The translations under genes were made by a program, and so were the position numbers. A DNA stretch of 64,000 bases from Rhodocyclales bacterium (GTDB lineage: Bacteria > Pseudomonadota > Gammaproteobacteria > Burkholderiales > Rhodocyclaceae), in contig JACRMV010000004.1 in assembly GCA_016235025.1 (NCBI GenBank), positions 310,001 through 374,000 of the forward strand, given 5' to 3'. A model generated the notes under the pieces. The model made no database searches. It was not told the origin of the DNA and was given only the letters and a program-made list of their open reading frames with translations. Within the stretch, counting starts at the first letter, position 1; the number at the start of each line of letters is the position of its first letter. Positions 1 through 8,090 of the stretch are shown piece after piece.

Positions 1-780
1 GTGCCGGTGATGGTGCCCTTGCTGCTGCTGATGGCGGTCGGCCCGCTGGCGCGCTGGAAGCACGCCGATCTCGCCGCGATGACCCGTCGCCTGCGCGCCA
101 GTGCCGTGCTGGCGCTGCTGGCCGGGATTGCCCTGCCCCGGCTGATGGGCGCATGGACGCCGCTCACGGCCATCGGCTCCCTGCTGGCCGTCTGGATCGC
201 CGCCGGCACGCTGTTCCAGATCATTGACCGGATCAAAACCGGCCACGCCCTCGGCACCATTCCGGCATCCTTCTGGGGCATGCACCTGGCGCACTTCGGC
301 ATCGCCGTCTTCGTCCTCGGCGTGACCATGGTCGGCGGCTTCCAGGACGAAAAGGATGTGCGCATGGCGCCCGGCGACACCGTCACCGTGGGCGGCTATG
401 AATTCCGCATGATCGGCATCCGTACTGCCCCGGGGCCGAATTACACTGCAAGTGTCGGTGAAGTCGAAGTCACCCGGAATGGAGTACCGGTAACCACACT
501 GCATCCGGAGAAACGCCAGTATTTCTCCTCCACGATGCCGATGACCGAAGCTGCGATCGATGCCGGCTTCGTTCGCGACATCTACGTCTCGCTCGGCGAG
601 CCGCTGGACAAGCCGGGTGAAACCAGCGGCGCCTGGAGCGTGCGCGTCTACTTCAAACCTTTTGTCGACTGGATCTGGGGCGGTTGCCTGCTGATGGCGC
701 TGGGCGGGTTGGTGGCCATGCTCGACCGCCGTTACCGGTTGGGCGTCAAGGCCGTTGTCGGGCAAGGCGCTCCGGCATGA
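1..780 (+). CDS. ccmF: Cytochrome c biogenesis protein CcmF, C-terminal part (5' truncated by window)
   Basis: Membrane subunit of the System I heme lyase that attaches heme to apocytochrome c in the periplasm together with CcmH. The frame is open from base 1 and 259 codons remain, roughly the last 40 percent of a usual 650-residue CcmF, so the true start lies outside. Visible are hydrophobic segments near residues 1-15, 35-75 and 90-110, then the periplasmic stretch with LHPEKRQYF and MTEAAID that is typical of the CcmF C-terminus, and a last membrane segment near residue 225. The stop overlaps the ATG of ccmG by four bases, so the genes are translationally coupled. Confidence 0.93.
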   Translation: MPVMVPLLLLMAVGPLARWKHADLAAMTRRLRASAVLALLAGIALPRLMGAWTPLTAIGSLLAVWIAAGTLFQIIDRIKTGHALGTIPASFWGMHLAHFGIAVFVLGVTMVGGFQDEKDVRMAPGDTVTVGGYEFRMIGIRTAPGPNYTASVGEVEVTRNGVPVTTLHPEKRQYFSSTMPMTEAAIDAGFVRDIYVSLGEPLDKPGETSGAWSVRVYFKPFVDWIWGGCLLMALGGLVAMLDRRYRLGVKAVVGQGAPA

Positions 781-1301
781 AACGCTTCCTCGTCCCGCTG
801 GCCCTGTTCGCCGTCCTGGTAGCGTTTCTCGCTATCGGCCTGACGCGCGACCCGCACGAGGTGCCTTCACCGCTGGTCGGCAAGCCGGCGCCGGCGTTTA
901 CCCTGCCGCTGCTGCATGACCCGGCCAAAAGTTTTTCCACCGCCGACATGAAGGGCCGCGTCTGGCTGCTCAATGTCTGGGCCTCGTGGTGCGTTTCCTG
1001 CCGCGAAGAGCATCCGCTGCTGGTCGAATTCGCCAAGACCGGCACCGTCCCCATCATCGGGCTCGACTACAAGGATGGCAGCGAAGATGGCAAGAAATGG
1101 CTGGCGCGCCTAGGTAATCCCTACAGCCTTGCCGTGGTCGATGCCGATGGCCGCGTCGGCATCGACTACGGCGTTTATGGCGTGCCGGAAACCTATGTCA
1201 TCGACAAGGCGGGAATCATTCGCATGAAGCAGACCGGCCCGATCACGCCCGAGGCGCTCGAGAAACAGATTCTGCCGTTGCTCGCGGAGCTCGCGAAATG
1301 A
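777..1301 (+). CDS. ccmG: Thiol:disulfide interchange protein CcmG/DsbE
   Basis: Membrane-anchored periplasmic thioredoxin that reduces the CXXCH cysteines of apocytochrome c, or CcmH, before heme attachment. 174 residues; an N-terminal anchor at residues 4-21, then a TlpA/thioredoxin fold with the active site WASWCVSC (C72, C75) and the cis-Pro region GVYGVPETYVID. The start was taken at the ATG overlapping the ccmF stop rather than the longer upstream frame, because it gives the normal length and puts the membrane anchor at the N-terminus. It ends in an ATGA overlap with ccmH. Confidence 0.95.
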   Translation: MKRFLVPLALFAVLVAFLAIGLTRDPHEVPSPLVGKPAPAFTLPLLHDPAKSFSTADMKGRVWLLNVWASWCVSCREEHPLLVEFAKTGTVPIIGLDYKDGSEDGKKWLARLGNPYSLAVVDADGRVGIDYGVYGVPETYVIDKAGIIRMKQTGPITPEALEKQILPLLAELAK

Positions 1302-1774
1302 AGCTGAAAACCCTGCTGCTGCTTTTCACACTCCTGTTCGGCAGCGTGGCGCTGGCGAAAGAGGTTGCGCCGCTGGCTGCGGACGAAGCCGTCGAAAAAC
1401 GCATGGTGGCGATCAGCGAGGAACTCCGCTGCCTGGTTTGCCAGAATGAATCACTGGCCGGCTCGCGCGCCGACCTGGCGCAGGATCTGCGGCGCGAGAT
1501 CCGGCAGATGATCCGGGACGGCAAGACCGATCAGGAAATCCTCGACTTCATGGTTGCCCGCTATGGCGATTTCGTGCGCTACCGGCCGCCGGTGAAACCG
1601 ACCACCTGGCTGTTGTGGGGCGGGCCGTTCGTCCTGCTGGGCGGCGGAGTTGTCGCGCTGCTGCTCTTTCTGCGCCGGCAACGTCCGGCGGCAACACCCC
1701 TTTCCGCAGAGGAACGCCAGCGCGCAGCGGCGCTGCTCAAATCCTCCGAGACTTCCGACACGTCCAATTCATGA
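1298..1774 (+). CDS. ccmH: Cytochrome c-type biogenesis protein CcmH
   Basis: Periplasmic subunit of the cytochrome c heme lyase; its cysteine pair handles apocytochrome thiols. 158 residues with a signal/anchor at 4-20, the family signature LRCLVCQN (C45, C48), the helical motif ADLAQDLRREIRQMI, and a C-terminal membrane segment near 108-126. This is the short CcmH form without the TPR half; that half is encoded separately by the next gene, which overlaps it by ATGA. Confidence 0.95.
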   Translation: MKLKTLLLLFTLLFGSVALAKEVAPLAADEAVEKRMVAISEELRCLVCQNESLAGSRADLAQDLRREIRQMIRDGKTDQEILDFMVARYGDFVRYRPPVKPTTWLLWGGPFVLLGGGVVALLLFLRRQRPAATPLSAEERQRAAALLKSSETSDTSNS

Positions 1775-3063
1775 CTCCCTTCCTTCTCGCGGCAGCGGCG
1801 CTGGTGCTGGCTGTCCTGCTGTTGCTGTTGCGTCCGTGGTGGCGCCCACTGCGGTCAAAGCGCCGTACCACCAGCGCCGACTTTTCCGCGCAACTCAACA
1901 CGACCATCCACCGCGACCGGCTCGCCGAACTCGACCGCGACCGCGCCAGCGGCGTACTTGCCGCCGCCGACTACGCCGAGGCACGCGAGGAATTGCAGCG
2001 CCAGTTGCTCGACGACACGGCGGCGATCGAGCATGTCGCCGCCCCCGGGGGAAATACCCAGCGCCGCCATGGCATCGCCGTTGCCCTCGCCCTGCTCCTG
2101 CCTGCCTCGGCTGTTGGCCTGTACGCGCTGCTCGGCACACCGGCTGCGCTGGTCGCTGAAACCGCACGCATGCAACCGGGTGCGACGGAAATGGAAGCGC
2201 TCGTCACCCAGCTGGCGCAAAAGATGGAAAAGAATCCCGACGACCCGCAAGGCTGGGTGATGCTGGCGCGTTCCTACAAGGCACTGGGACGCTGGGAGGA
2301 AGCCGAACGCGCGTTTGCCCACATCCCGCAGATCGTGGCGCAGGACGCCGCGCTGCTGGCCGACCGCGCCGAAGTGCTGGCGCAACACGCCGGCAGTTTC
2401 GAGGGGGAGCCACGTGCACTGCTGGCCCAGGCCCTGCGCCTGGACGCCAACGCAACGCAAGCGCTGCTTTTGTCCGGCGTCGATGCCTTCGAGAACAAGC
2501 GTTATGCCGTCGCCATCGGATACTGGCAGCGGCTGCTGAAAGTCATCGAACCCGGCTCGGAAAACACGAAAACGATCGAAGCCGCGATTGCCCGCGCCCG
2601 CGAGCGCCTGGGGCAAAAAGTCGGCGCGGGTGACGACCCGGAGGTAGTGCAAAGCAAGGCGCCCAATGCCGAAAAGCCTGCATCAAGCGCCCCTTCAGTC
2701 GATGCAAAAACCCTCGCCAGGAATGCTGTCAGTGGCCGCGTCGAACTGGCACCAGCCTTACGCGCCAAGGCGGCGCCAGAAGCTACCGTCTTCATCTTCG
2801 CCCGCGCCGTGAATGGCCCGCGCATGCCGCTCGCCGTCAAGCGCGTCACGGTGGCCGACCTGCCGCTGGATTTCTCGCTCGACGATAGCATGGCGATGCA
2901 ACCCGGCCACGGCATCTCCAGTGCCGCCGAACTGCGCATCGAAGTCCGGGTCTCGAAATCCGGCCAGGCCATGCCGGGCGCAGGCGATCTCACCGGCGCC
3001 AGCGCCCCGGTCAGGCCCGGCGCAAAGGGTGTGCGCGTGGTCATTGATACGGCAGGCAACTGA
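1771..3063 (+). CDS. ccmI: Cytochrome c biogenesis protein CcmI (TPR protein), carrying two repeat copies
   Basis: Apocytochrome c chaperone of System I. 430 residues from the ATG overlapping the ccmH stop: membrane segment 2-17, a cytoplasmic helical stretch with LNTTIHRDRLAELDRDR, a second membrane segment around 105-125, TPR repeats (PQGWVMLARSYKALGRWEEAERAFA) from about 150, and a C-terminal beta domain ending at 430. Two copies of the dispersed 25-bp element lie inside: an inverted one encodes SADFS near residues 34-38 and a forward one encodes KVGAGDDP near 283-290, in the linker before the C-terminal domain. Last gene of the ccm operon. Confidence 0.9.
   Translation: MTPFLLAAAALVLAVLLLLLRPWWRPLRSKRRTTSADFSAQLNTTIHRDRLAELDRDRASGVLAAADYAEAREELQRQLLDDTAAIEHVAAPGGNTQRRHGIAVALALLLPASAVGLYALLGTPAALVAETARMQPGATEMEALVTQLAQKMEKNPDDPQGWVMLARSYKALGRWEEAERAFAHIPQIVAQDAALLADRAEVLAQHAGSFEGEPRALLAQALRLDANATQALLLSGVDAFENKRYAVAIGYWQRLLKVIEPGSENTKTIEAAIARARERLGQKVGAGDDPEVVQSKAPNAEKPASSAPSVDAKTLARNAVSGRVELAPALRAKAAPEATVFIFARAVNGPRMPLAVKRVTVADLPLDFSLDDSMAMQPGHGISSAAELRIEVRVSKSGQAMPGAGDLTGASAPVRPGAKGVRVVIDTAGN
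1861..1885 (-). repeat. Dispersed 25-bp element, copy 1 (inverted, in ccmI)
   Basis: The minus strand reads AAAAGTCGGCGCTGG followed by TGGTACGGCG, a full-length copy. It encodes TTSADFS in ccmI. It is one of only two copies in minus orientation. Confidence 0.85.
2616..2640 (+). repeat. Dispersed 25-bp element, copy 2 (in ccmI)
   Basis: AAAAGTCGGCGCGGG followed by TGACGACCCG. The 5' half is intact and the ACGGCG tail is degenerate. It is read in the KVGAG frame. Confidence 0.75.
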
Positions 3064-3077
3064 CGGCCGCTACTCCC

Positions 3078-3293
3078 TCAATAATGCGGCGGGATATCCG
3101 CCCGCGGATCGGGTGGCGCCTCTCCATCCGGAGCCGCCGCGTCTGATGGCTGCGCCAGTCGATACACCTCGCGCAACTGTGCCTGTAACAGATCGATTTG
3201 CTGTTGCTGGCGGAAGACTGTGCGATTGAGTTGATCCAGCGCATCCTCGGCGAGATTCAGCTTGAGTTCGAGTTCGGTCAGCCGTGATTCCAT
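3078..3293 (-). CDS. slyX: SlyX family protein
   Basis: Small coiled-coil protein of unknown biochemical role, named after an E. coli gene beside slyD. 71 residues: heptad-like MESRLTELELKLNLAEDALDQLN through about residue 48, then a Pro-rich acidic tail with the SlyX-like ending DIPPHY. An AGGAGGAAC Shine-Dalgarno directly precedes the ATG. It converges on ccmI with a 14-bp gap and diverges from the ArsR gene. Confidence 0.88.
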   Translation of the reverse strand: MESRLTELELKLNLAEDALDQLNRTVFRQQQQIDLLQAQLREVYRLAQPSDAAAPDGEAPPDPRADIPPHY

Positions 3294-3385
3294 TGTTCCT
3301 CCTGGTGAAAAGCCCGCTGATTGTAATCAACGACGAACGCAAATATACGTTGACGCATATATTCGAATTGGCGTATGTTTGGCTT
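3294..3385. promoter_or_regulatory. slyX/arsR divergent intergenic region with AT-rich dyads
   Basis: AT-rich against a GC-rich background. TGATTGTAATCA at 3318-3329 is a perfect dyad (TGATT/AATCA). AATATACG at about 3342 and CGCATATATT at about 3353 form an imperfect dyad just upstream of the chosen ArsR start. Such dyads are usual operator sites for ArsR-family repressors; assignment to this regulator is inference. Confidence 0.4.
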
Positions 3386-3724
3386 ATGGATGTGCAGCCC
3401 ATATTTGATGCGATGACCGATGCCACACGGCGCCGTCTGCTCGCCCTGTTGGTAAGGGAAGGGGAGTTGTGCGTGTGCGAACTGACGGCGGCGCTGGATG
3501 GTATCCAGCCCAAGGTGTCGCGCCATCTGGGGGTGCTGAAAGCGCTTGGCTTGGTGCTTTCGCGGCGTCAGGGTACGTGGGTGTTCTATCGCCTGGCCGG
3601 CAGGCTGCCGCGCTGGGTGAATGAGCTTCTGGCGGCGCTGGCGGATGGCGCTGTGACGGAGCTCAGGACTGATCGCCAGCGCTTGCGTGCAATGGACGGG
3701 CGTCCGAAACGCGACGCGGCATGA
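3386..3724 (+). CDS. ArsR-family transcriptional regulator with CVC motif
   Basis: Dimeric winged-helix repressor. 112 residues from ATG 3386; an in-frame start at 3284 would add 34 non-family residues. The family opening (MDVQPIFDAMTDATRRRLLALL) is followed by GELCVCEL (C29, C31) at the start of the DNA-recognition region. This matches the arsenite-binding ELCVCDLC box except that the third cysteine position is Thr. There is no clear Shine-Dalgarno. No ars genes are nearby; the next gene encodes a diheme cytochrome c, so target and inducer are unknown. Confidence 0.85.
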   Translation: MDVQPIFDAMTDATRRRLLALLVREGELCVCELTAALDGIQPKVSRHLGVLKALGLVLSRRQGTWVFYRLAGRLPRWVNELLAALADGAVTELRTDRQRLRAMDGRPKRDAA

Positions 3725-3767
3725 AGGAAGATGACTGGATTTTTATCTCACCACAAAGGAGCGGTTC

Positions 3768-4478
3768 ATGAAAGTGAAATCCTGGAGCAATGTTTTGCTG
3801 TTTTCAGCGGCCTTGGCCAGCGGCGGGCTGCTTGCCCTGCCTGTCACGGCGTTCGCGATGTGCGGTCATGGCGGAGAACATGGGTGCAGGGGTGCCACGG
3901 CAACGGATGCGCTTACTGCAGACGATATGGAGCGCGGCCGCCAACGGGCGGCGCAAGAGTGCGCGCGGTGTCATGGTGCCGATGGCAATGCCAGCGAAGC
4001 AACGATCCCGTCGCTTGCGGGACAAAAATCCGCCTATCTCCTGACACAACTGCAGAACTTCCGTGCCGACCGGCGCCATAACCGACTGATGACGCCGGTC
4101 GCCCAGGCGCTGGCGGAACAGGATGCAGCGCCTCTGGCAGCCTATTTCAGCGTACAAACCCTGAAGTTGCGCCCGGGTTCCGGGGCCAGCGCTCCCGGCC
4201 TGGTCGAGGCGGGACGTGCGCTGTATGAAGAGGGCGATGCGAGCCGGCATCTGCCGGCGTGTTCCCATTGTCATGATACCGGCCCCGGTCATGGCCCGCG
4301 GGAACGCTTTCCGCTCCTGGGCGGGCAGCCGGCGGCCTATGTGGTCTCGCAGCTGAAGCAGTTTCAGGCGCGCGAGCGCCAGGCCATGCCACCGATGATG
4401 ACCCGGATCGCTGCGCGCCTCGATGAGAATGACATGCAGGCTGTGGCGGCCTTCATCGCCGCCCGCCCGCAGCGCTGA
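3768..4478 (+). CDS. Periplasmic diheme cytochrome c (c4-like)
   Basis: Electron-transfer protein of the periplasm. 236 residues: signal peptide 1-30 ending LPVTAFA, a Cys/His-rich N-terminus (MCGHGGEHGC), and two class I cytochrome domains with heme sites CARCH (65-69) and CSHCH (165-169). Each domain has a downstream Met candidate (RLMTP, and QAMPPMM in the second) as distal heme ligand. A good AAAGGAG lies seven bases before the ATG. The gene follows arsR by 43 bp in the same direction, so co-regulation is likely. It would depend on the ccm products encoded upstream. Confidence 0.88.
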   Translation: MKVKSWSNVLLFSAALASGGLLALPVTAFAMCGHGGEHGCRGATATDALTADDMERGRQRAAQECARCHGADGNASEATIPSLAGQKSAYLLTQLQNFRADRRHNRLMTPVAQALAEQDAAPLAAYFSVQTLKLRPGSGASAPGLVEAGRALYEEGDASRHLPACSHCHDTGPGHGPRERFPLLGGQPAAYVVSQLKQFQARERQAMPPMMTRIAARLDENDMQAVAAFIAARPQR

Positions 4479-4483
4479 ACCAA

Positions 4484-4522
4484 AGCCGCCCAGCGCAGCC
4501 GTTCCGCAAGGGGCGGCTGCGC
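4484..4522 (+). terminator. Hairpin after the cytochrome gene
   Basis: Two mutually exclusive stems are visible: AGCCGCCC (4484-4491) with GGGCGGCT (4511-4518), and GCGCAGCC (4493-4500) with GGCTGCGC (4515-4522). No T-run follows, so this may be an attenuator or mRNA-stabilising stem rather than a simple intrinsic terminator. Confidence 0.35.
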
Positions 4523-4565
4523 GGTATGTTTGAATCCGGTGCGCAAGAATCCCGGGAGATCGACC

Positions 4566-4802
4566 ATGGAAAACTCACAACACACATTCAGCGAGCTTTT
4601 CGCGCAGCTCGGTTTGCCGGCGGATGCGGCTTCGATCGAGGCCTTCATTGCCGCACACGCGCCGCTGCCGCACCAGAGCGCACTTGCCGATGCGCCGTTC
4701 TGGACACCGGCCCAGGCGGCATTCCTGCGCGAAGCGCTGGAGGCGGATGCCGATTGGGCCGAACTGATTGACCTGCTCGATGCGCGCTTGCGCCAGGATT
4801 GA
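4566..4802 (+). CDS. DUF2789 family protein
   Basis: Function unknown. 78 residues that match the DUF2789 pattern from end to end: TFSELFAQLGLP, IEAFIAAH, LADAPFWTPAQAAFLREAL, and DADWAELIDLLDARL. ATG 4566 was preferred over the upstream ATG 4530 because CGGGAG precedes it at proper distance and family homology starts here. Acidic and helical, no signal peptide. Same direction as the cytochrome gene, separated from it by the hairpin region. Confidence 0.85.
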   Translation: MENSQHTFSELFAQLGLPADAASIEAFIAAHAPLPHQSALADAPFWTPAQAAFLREALEADADWAELIDLLDARLRQD

Positions 4803-5341
4803 ATCGCTTCCGTCGCGACCAGTTTTTCACTGTGAATTTGTCAATTCTGGCCAAGATTGCCGTCACGCGATGCCGCCGAAGCATCGATGACAAAACCACA
4901 ATGGAGATTCTCATGCTGGCCGTCTACGCGGCCGTTCTGTTTGCTCTCGCTGCCGGTGCCGCTTGCCGACCCCGGTCGTGCGGACCCATGCCCTAGTGGC
5001 GCTGTTGGCTTTTGTCATCCTCTTGTGCTCCCCGCCTCCCGGTAGGTTGATTGCGGAAGGGAACCCTGATGGCCGGGGCGGGATTTATATCAGGCCGTGG
5101 TCGGTGTCTGCAGTCGCTGTGTCGGAAGTATCAGAGGCTGGCATGCGGCAGGCGTAATCTGCTGCGTGCTGTGTCCGGGTAAAAGTCGGCGCTGGCGTGC
5201 TCTGCATGCCCGGACGCCCGCTTTGCGAGGGGGCAACGGCGGGGACGGGAGGCACGCGTGAACGTGCGTCGCCCGTGATGCGCGGGACAAAATCGGAATA
5301 AACTGGGCTGCGGCAGAATAACCACCAACATGTGGCATACG
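4803..5341. other. Gene-poor gap of about 540 bp
   Basis: Contains one possible 31-codon membrane peptide (4902-4997: ATG, hydrophobic core LAVYAAVLFALAAGAA, then CRPRSCGPMP) with no homology I recognise, and the long form of the dispersed repeat from 5181. Nothing else codes convincingly. The last 40 bp presumably hold the promoter of the nuclease gene that follows. Confidence 0.5.
5181..5252 (+). repeat. Dispersed element, long-tail form (copy 3)
   Basis: Begins AAAAGTCGGCGCTGG but, instead of ACGGCG, continues CGTGCTCTGCATGCCCGGA, then CGCCCGCT and GGGGGCAACGGCGG. The same tail, with few substitutions, occurs at 31548-31620. Intergenic here. Confidence 0.8.
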
Positions 5342-6727
5342 ATGAAAATCTCCTTTCATGGCGCGGCGCGCGGGGTGACCGGTTCCTGCTACCTCGTTGA
5401 GTGCGCCGGCAAACGAATCCTCGTCGACTGCGGGCTGTATCAGGGCGGGCGCGAGCTGGACGAGGAAAACGCCGCCCCCTTTGGTTTCGATGCAGGTGCC
5501 ATCGATGTCGTCCTCCTCACCCATGCCCATCTCGATCACTGCGGCCGCATCCCGCTGCTCGCCCGGCGCGGTTTTCACGGTGAAGTCATCACCACGGCGG
5601 CGAGCCGCGAACTGGCGCGCATTGTCATGCTCGACGCGGCCTACCTGCAGGAAGAGGATGCCCGCTGGCGTGCGAAGAAACTCGCCCGGCGTGGCAAGGA
5701 AGGATACGCCGAACCGCTGTACGACCGGCTCGATGCATTGAACAGCCTCGAATTCTTCGGTCGCACCGCCGCCTATGGCCAGGTGCTCGAACTCGCCCCG
5801 GGGCTGGCCGCCACGTTTTTCGACGCCGGGCATATCCTCGGTTCGGCCAGCGTGCTGCTCGAGTTTGCGGCGCATGGCCAAACCCGCCGCGTGGTGTTCT
5901 CGGGCGATATCGGAAATTCTGGCCGGCCCTTGTTGCGCGATCCGGTGCCACCCCCTACCTGTGATGCCGTAGTCATGGAAACCACCTACGGCGACCGCCT
6001 GCACAAGCCGCTGGCGCCCTCTGTCGAGGAACTCTACCAGGCCATCGACGACACTTTCCACCGTGGCGGCAATGTGATCATTCCGACCTTTGCGCTTGAG
6101 CGCACGCAGGAAGTGCTGTACTACCTGCATGCCGGGATGCGTTCCGGCCGGCTCAGGGCCAGCATGCAGGTCTTTCTTGATTCGCCGATGGCGATTTCGG
6201 CGACCGAAGTCTTTCGCCGCCATACCGAATGTTTCGATGGCGAGACGGTGCAGGCGCTCGTTCGTGGCGACGATCCGTTCGCCTTGCCCGGCCTGCACTT
6301 CACTCGCGAGAGCAGCGAATCGATGGCGCTCAATGCCATCAGCGGCGGCGCGGTGATCCTCGCCGGCTCGGGCATGGCTACCGGAGGACGGGTGCGCCAT
6401 CATCTGAAACACAACCTGTGGCGCGAGAATTCGAGCGTCATTTTTGTCGGTTTTGCCGCCCAGGGCACGCTGGCCCGGCGCATCATCGACGGCGCCAAAA
6501 GCGTGACCCTGTTTGGCGAGGACATCCCGGTGCGCGCCCGCATCTACACCATCAACGGCTTTTCCGCTCATGCCGATCGCGATGAATTGCTGGCCTGGCA
6601 TCGTCACAGCCAGGCGCCGCGGACTTTTCTTGTGCATGGCGAGGAAGCAGCGATGCAACAGTTCGCCGCGCAGCTCAAAAATACCCGGGTTGAAATGCCG
6701 ATGCTGGGACAGTCTTATGATCTGTGA
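5342..6727 (+). CDS. Metallo-beta-lactamase / beta-CASP family RNase-like protein
   Basis: Zinc-dependent hydrolase related to CPSF73-type RNA exonucleases. 461 residues: MBL motif 2 as HAHLDHCG (H61, H63, D65, H66), later histidine motifs DAGHILGSA and the GDIGNSGRPL metal motif, then the beta-CASP domain with its conserved METTYGDR, TFALERTQEVLYYL, DSPMA and SGMATGGRVRHHL motifs, and the C-terminal NGFSAHADRDELLAW histidine motif. ATG 5342 was chosen because family homology begins KISFHGAARGVTGS; an ATG at 5330 adds four residues. Substrate unknown. It stands alone upstream of cbpA. Confidence 0.88.
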   Translation: MKISFHGAARGVTGSCYLVECAGKRILVDCGLYQGGRELDEENAAPFGFDAGAIDVVLLTHAHLDHCGRIPLLARRGFHGEVITTAASRELARIVMLDAAYLQEEDARWRAKKLARRGKEGYAEPLYDRLDALNSLEFFGRTAAYGQVLELAPGLAATFFDAGHILGSASVLLEFAAHGQTRRVVFSGDIGNSGRPLLRDPVPPPTCDAVVMETTYGDRLHKPLAPSVEELYQAIDDTFHRGGNVIIPTFALERTQEVLYYLHAGMRSGRLRASMQVFLDSPMAISATEVFRRHTECFDGETVQALVRGDDPFALPGLHFTRESSESMALNAISGGAVILAGSGMATGGRVRHHLKHNLWRENSSVIFVGFAAQGTLARRIIDGAKSVTLFGEDIPVRARIYTINGFSAHADRDELLAWHRHSQAPRTFLVHGEEAAMQQFAAQLKNTRVEMPMLGQSYDL

Positions 6728-6742
6728 AAGCGCCCCCACTTA
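6714..6742 (+). promoter_or_regulatory. Possible sigma-32 type promoter for cbpA
   Basis: CTTATG at 6714-6719 and CCCCACTTA at 6734-6742 are separated by 14 bases, resembling the heat-shock pattern CTTGAA / CCCCATTTA. The -35 half is weak. It overlaps the end of the upstream gene and lies 32 bp before the cbpA ATG. Inference from pattern only. Confidence 0.3.
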
Positions 6743-6773
6743 GAAAACCGGTACATTTACATAGGGAAGACTG

Positions 6774-7724
6774 ATGGAGTTCAAGGATTATTACAAGATC
6801 ATGGGCGTGGCGCGCACCGCCACGGCGGATGAAATCAAGCGCGCCTACCGCCAGCTGGCGCGCAAATACCATCCCGACGTCAGCAAGGAGGCCGATGCCG
6901 AAGCCCGCTTCAAGGAAGTGGGTGAAGCCTACGAGGTGCTGAAAGACCCGGAAAAGCGCGCCGCCTACGACCGCCTGGGTACCCACTGGAAGACAGGCCA
7001 GGATTTCCGTCCGCCACCCGGCTGGAACGAGGGCTTCGAATTTTCCGGCGGTGGCTTTGGCGGGGGCGATGCAGCCGACTACAGCGACTTCTTCGAACAA
7101 CTGTTCGGCCGCGCCGGAGGGCCTGCGGGACGCGCAGGAGGCGCAGCCTTCCATGCCCGCGGCAGCGACCGGCAGGCCAGGATACTGATCGACATCGAGG
7201 ATGCCTATCGCGGCGGTATCCGCACCCTCACACTGCGTCATCCCGAGATGGATGCGCACGGCCAGGTCACGCTGCGCGAGCAGACATTGAATGTGGCCAT
7301 TCCGCGCGGCGTGCGCGCCGGCCAGCATATCCGGCTCACCGGCCAGGGCGCCCCGGGCATGGGCCAGGGCCAGCCGGGTGATTTGTATCTCGAAGTCGAA
7401 TTTCGTCCCCATCCGTTCTATCGCGCGGTCGGGCGCGATGTCTTGCTCGATCTCCCCGTGGCGCCTTGGGAAGCCGCGCTGGGTGCCACGGTCAAGATAC
7501 CCACGCCGGACGGCGTCGTGGAAATGAAAATCCCGGCCGGAGCAAAATCCGGCACCCGGCTGCGGCTGAAAGGCCGCGGCATCCCGGCAGCGACCCCCGG
7601 TGATTTTTATGTTGTGTTGCAAATCGTCTTGCCGCCAGCCCAAGACGCCCCCGCGCGCAAAATCTACGAACAAATGGCTGAGCAGTTCAAAACCTTCAAC
7701 CCGCGTGCCGGACTGGGAGTCTGA
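6774..7724 (+). CDS. cbpA: Curved-DNA-binding DnaJ-type co-chaperone CbpA
   Basis: Class B J-domain co-chaperone of DnaK that also binds curved DNA. 316 residues: J domain 1-70 with the HPD triad at 33-35, a Gly/Phe-rich linker at about 75-125 (GFEFSGGGFGGGDAADYSDFFEQLFG), then two beta-rich C-terminal substrate domains (IDIEDAYRGGIRTL; GDLYLEVEFRPHPFYRAVGRDV; GTRLRLKGRGIP). No zinc-finger cysteines, as expected for CbpA. Two bases separate it from cbpM. Confidence 0.93.
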   Translation: MEFKDYYKIMGVARTATADEIKRAYRQLARKYHPDVSKEADAEARFKEVGEAYEVLKDPEKRAAYDRLGTHWKTGQDFRPPPGWNEGFEFSGGGFGGGDAADYSDFFEQLFGRAGGPAGRAGGAAFHARGSDRQARILIDIEDAYRGGIRTLTLRHPEMDAHGQVTLREQTLNVAIPRGVRAGQHIRLTGQGAPGMGQGQPGDLYLEVEFRPHPFYRAVGRDVLLDLPVAPWEAALGATVKIPTPDGVVEMKIPAGAKSGTRLRLKGRGIPAATPGDFYVVLQIVLPPAQDAPARKIYEQMAEQFKTFNPRAGLGV

Positions 7725-7726
7725 TC

Positions 7727-8044
7727 ATGGCCGACGAAATCACACTAACGAGCATTCAGGGCCTGATCCTCGAAGAGCAGATGCATCTGACACTGGCTGA
7801 ACTTTGCGGCGCCTGTGCCGTGCATGCCGAGTCGATCATCGGGCTGATCAACGAGGGCGTCCTCGATCCGGCGGGGAGCGGTCCGCACGACTGGCGCTTC
7901 ACCGGATTGCAGATGCGTCATGCGCGCACGGCGCTGCGCTTGCAGCGCGATCTGGAGATCAATACCGCGGGCGTTGCCCTGGCGCTGCAACTGCTCGATG
8001 AAATCGAAATGCTGCGGGCACAGCTGCGGATACAGGGCAGCTAA
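7727..8044 (+). CDS. cbpM: Chaperone modulator CbpM
   Basis: Specific inhibitor that binds the J domain of CbpA and blocks its co-chaperone and DNA-binding activity. 105 residues with a MerR-like helical fold: LTLAELCGACAVHAESIIGLINEGVLDP, then WRFTGLQMRHARTALRLQRDLEINTAGVALALQLLDEIE. Directly behind cbpA, as in other proteobacteria. Confidence 0.92.
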   Translation: MADEITLTSIQGLILEEQMHLTLAELCGACAVHAESIIGLINEGVLDPAGSGPHDWRFTGLQMRHARTALRLQRDLEINTAGVALALQLLDEIEMLRAQLRIQGS

Positions 8045-8090
8045 GACAGTTCATCGCATCTCATCGTAACCTCTGAAAGGAATGCCGATC

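Noticed and set aside
5090-6739. 549-codon open frame on the minus strand opposite the beta-CASP gene
   Set aside because: Shadow frame in GC-rich DNA. The plus strand carries all catalytic motifs of a known family.
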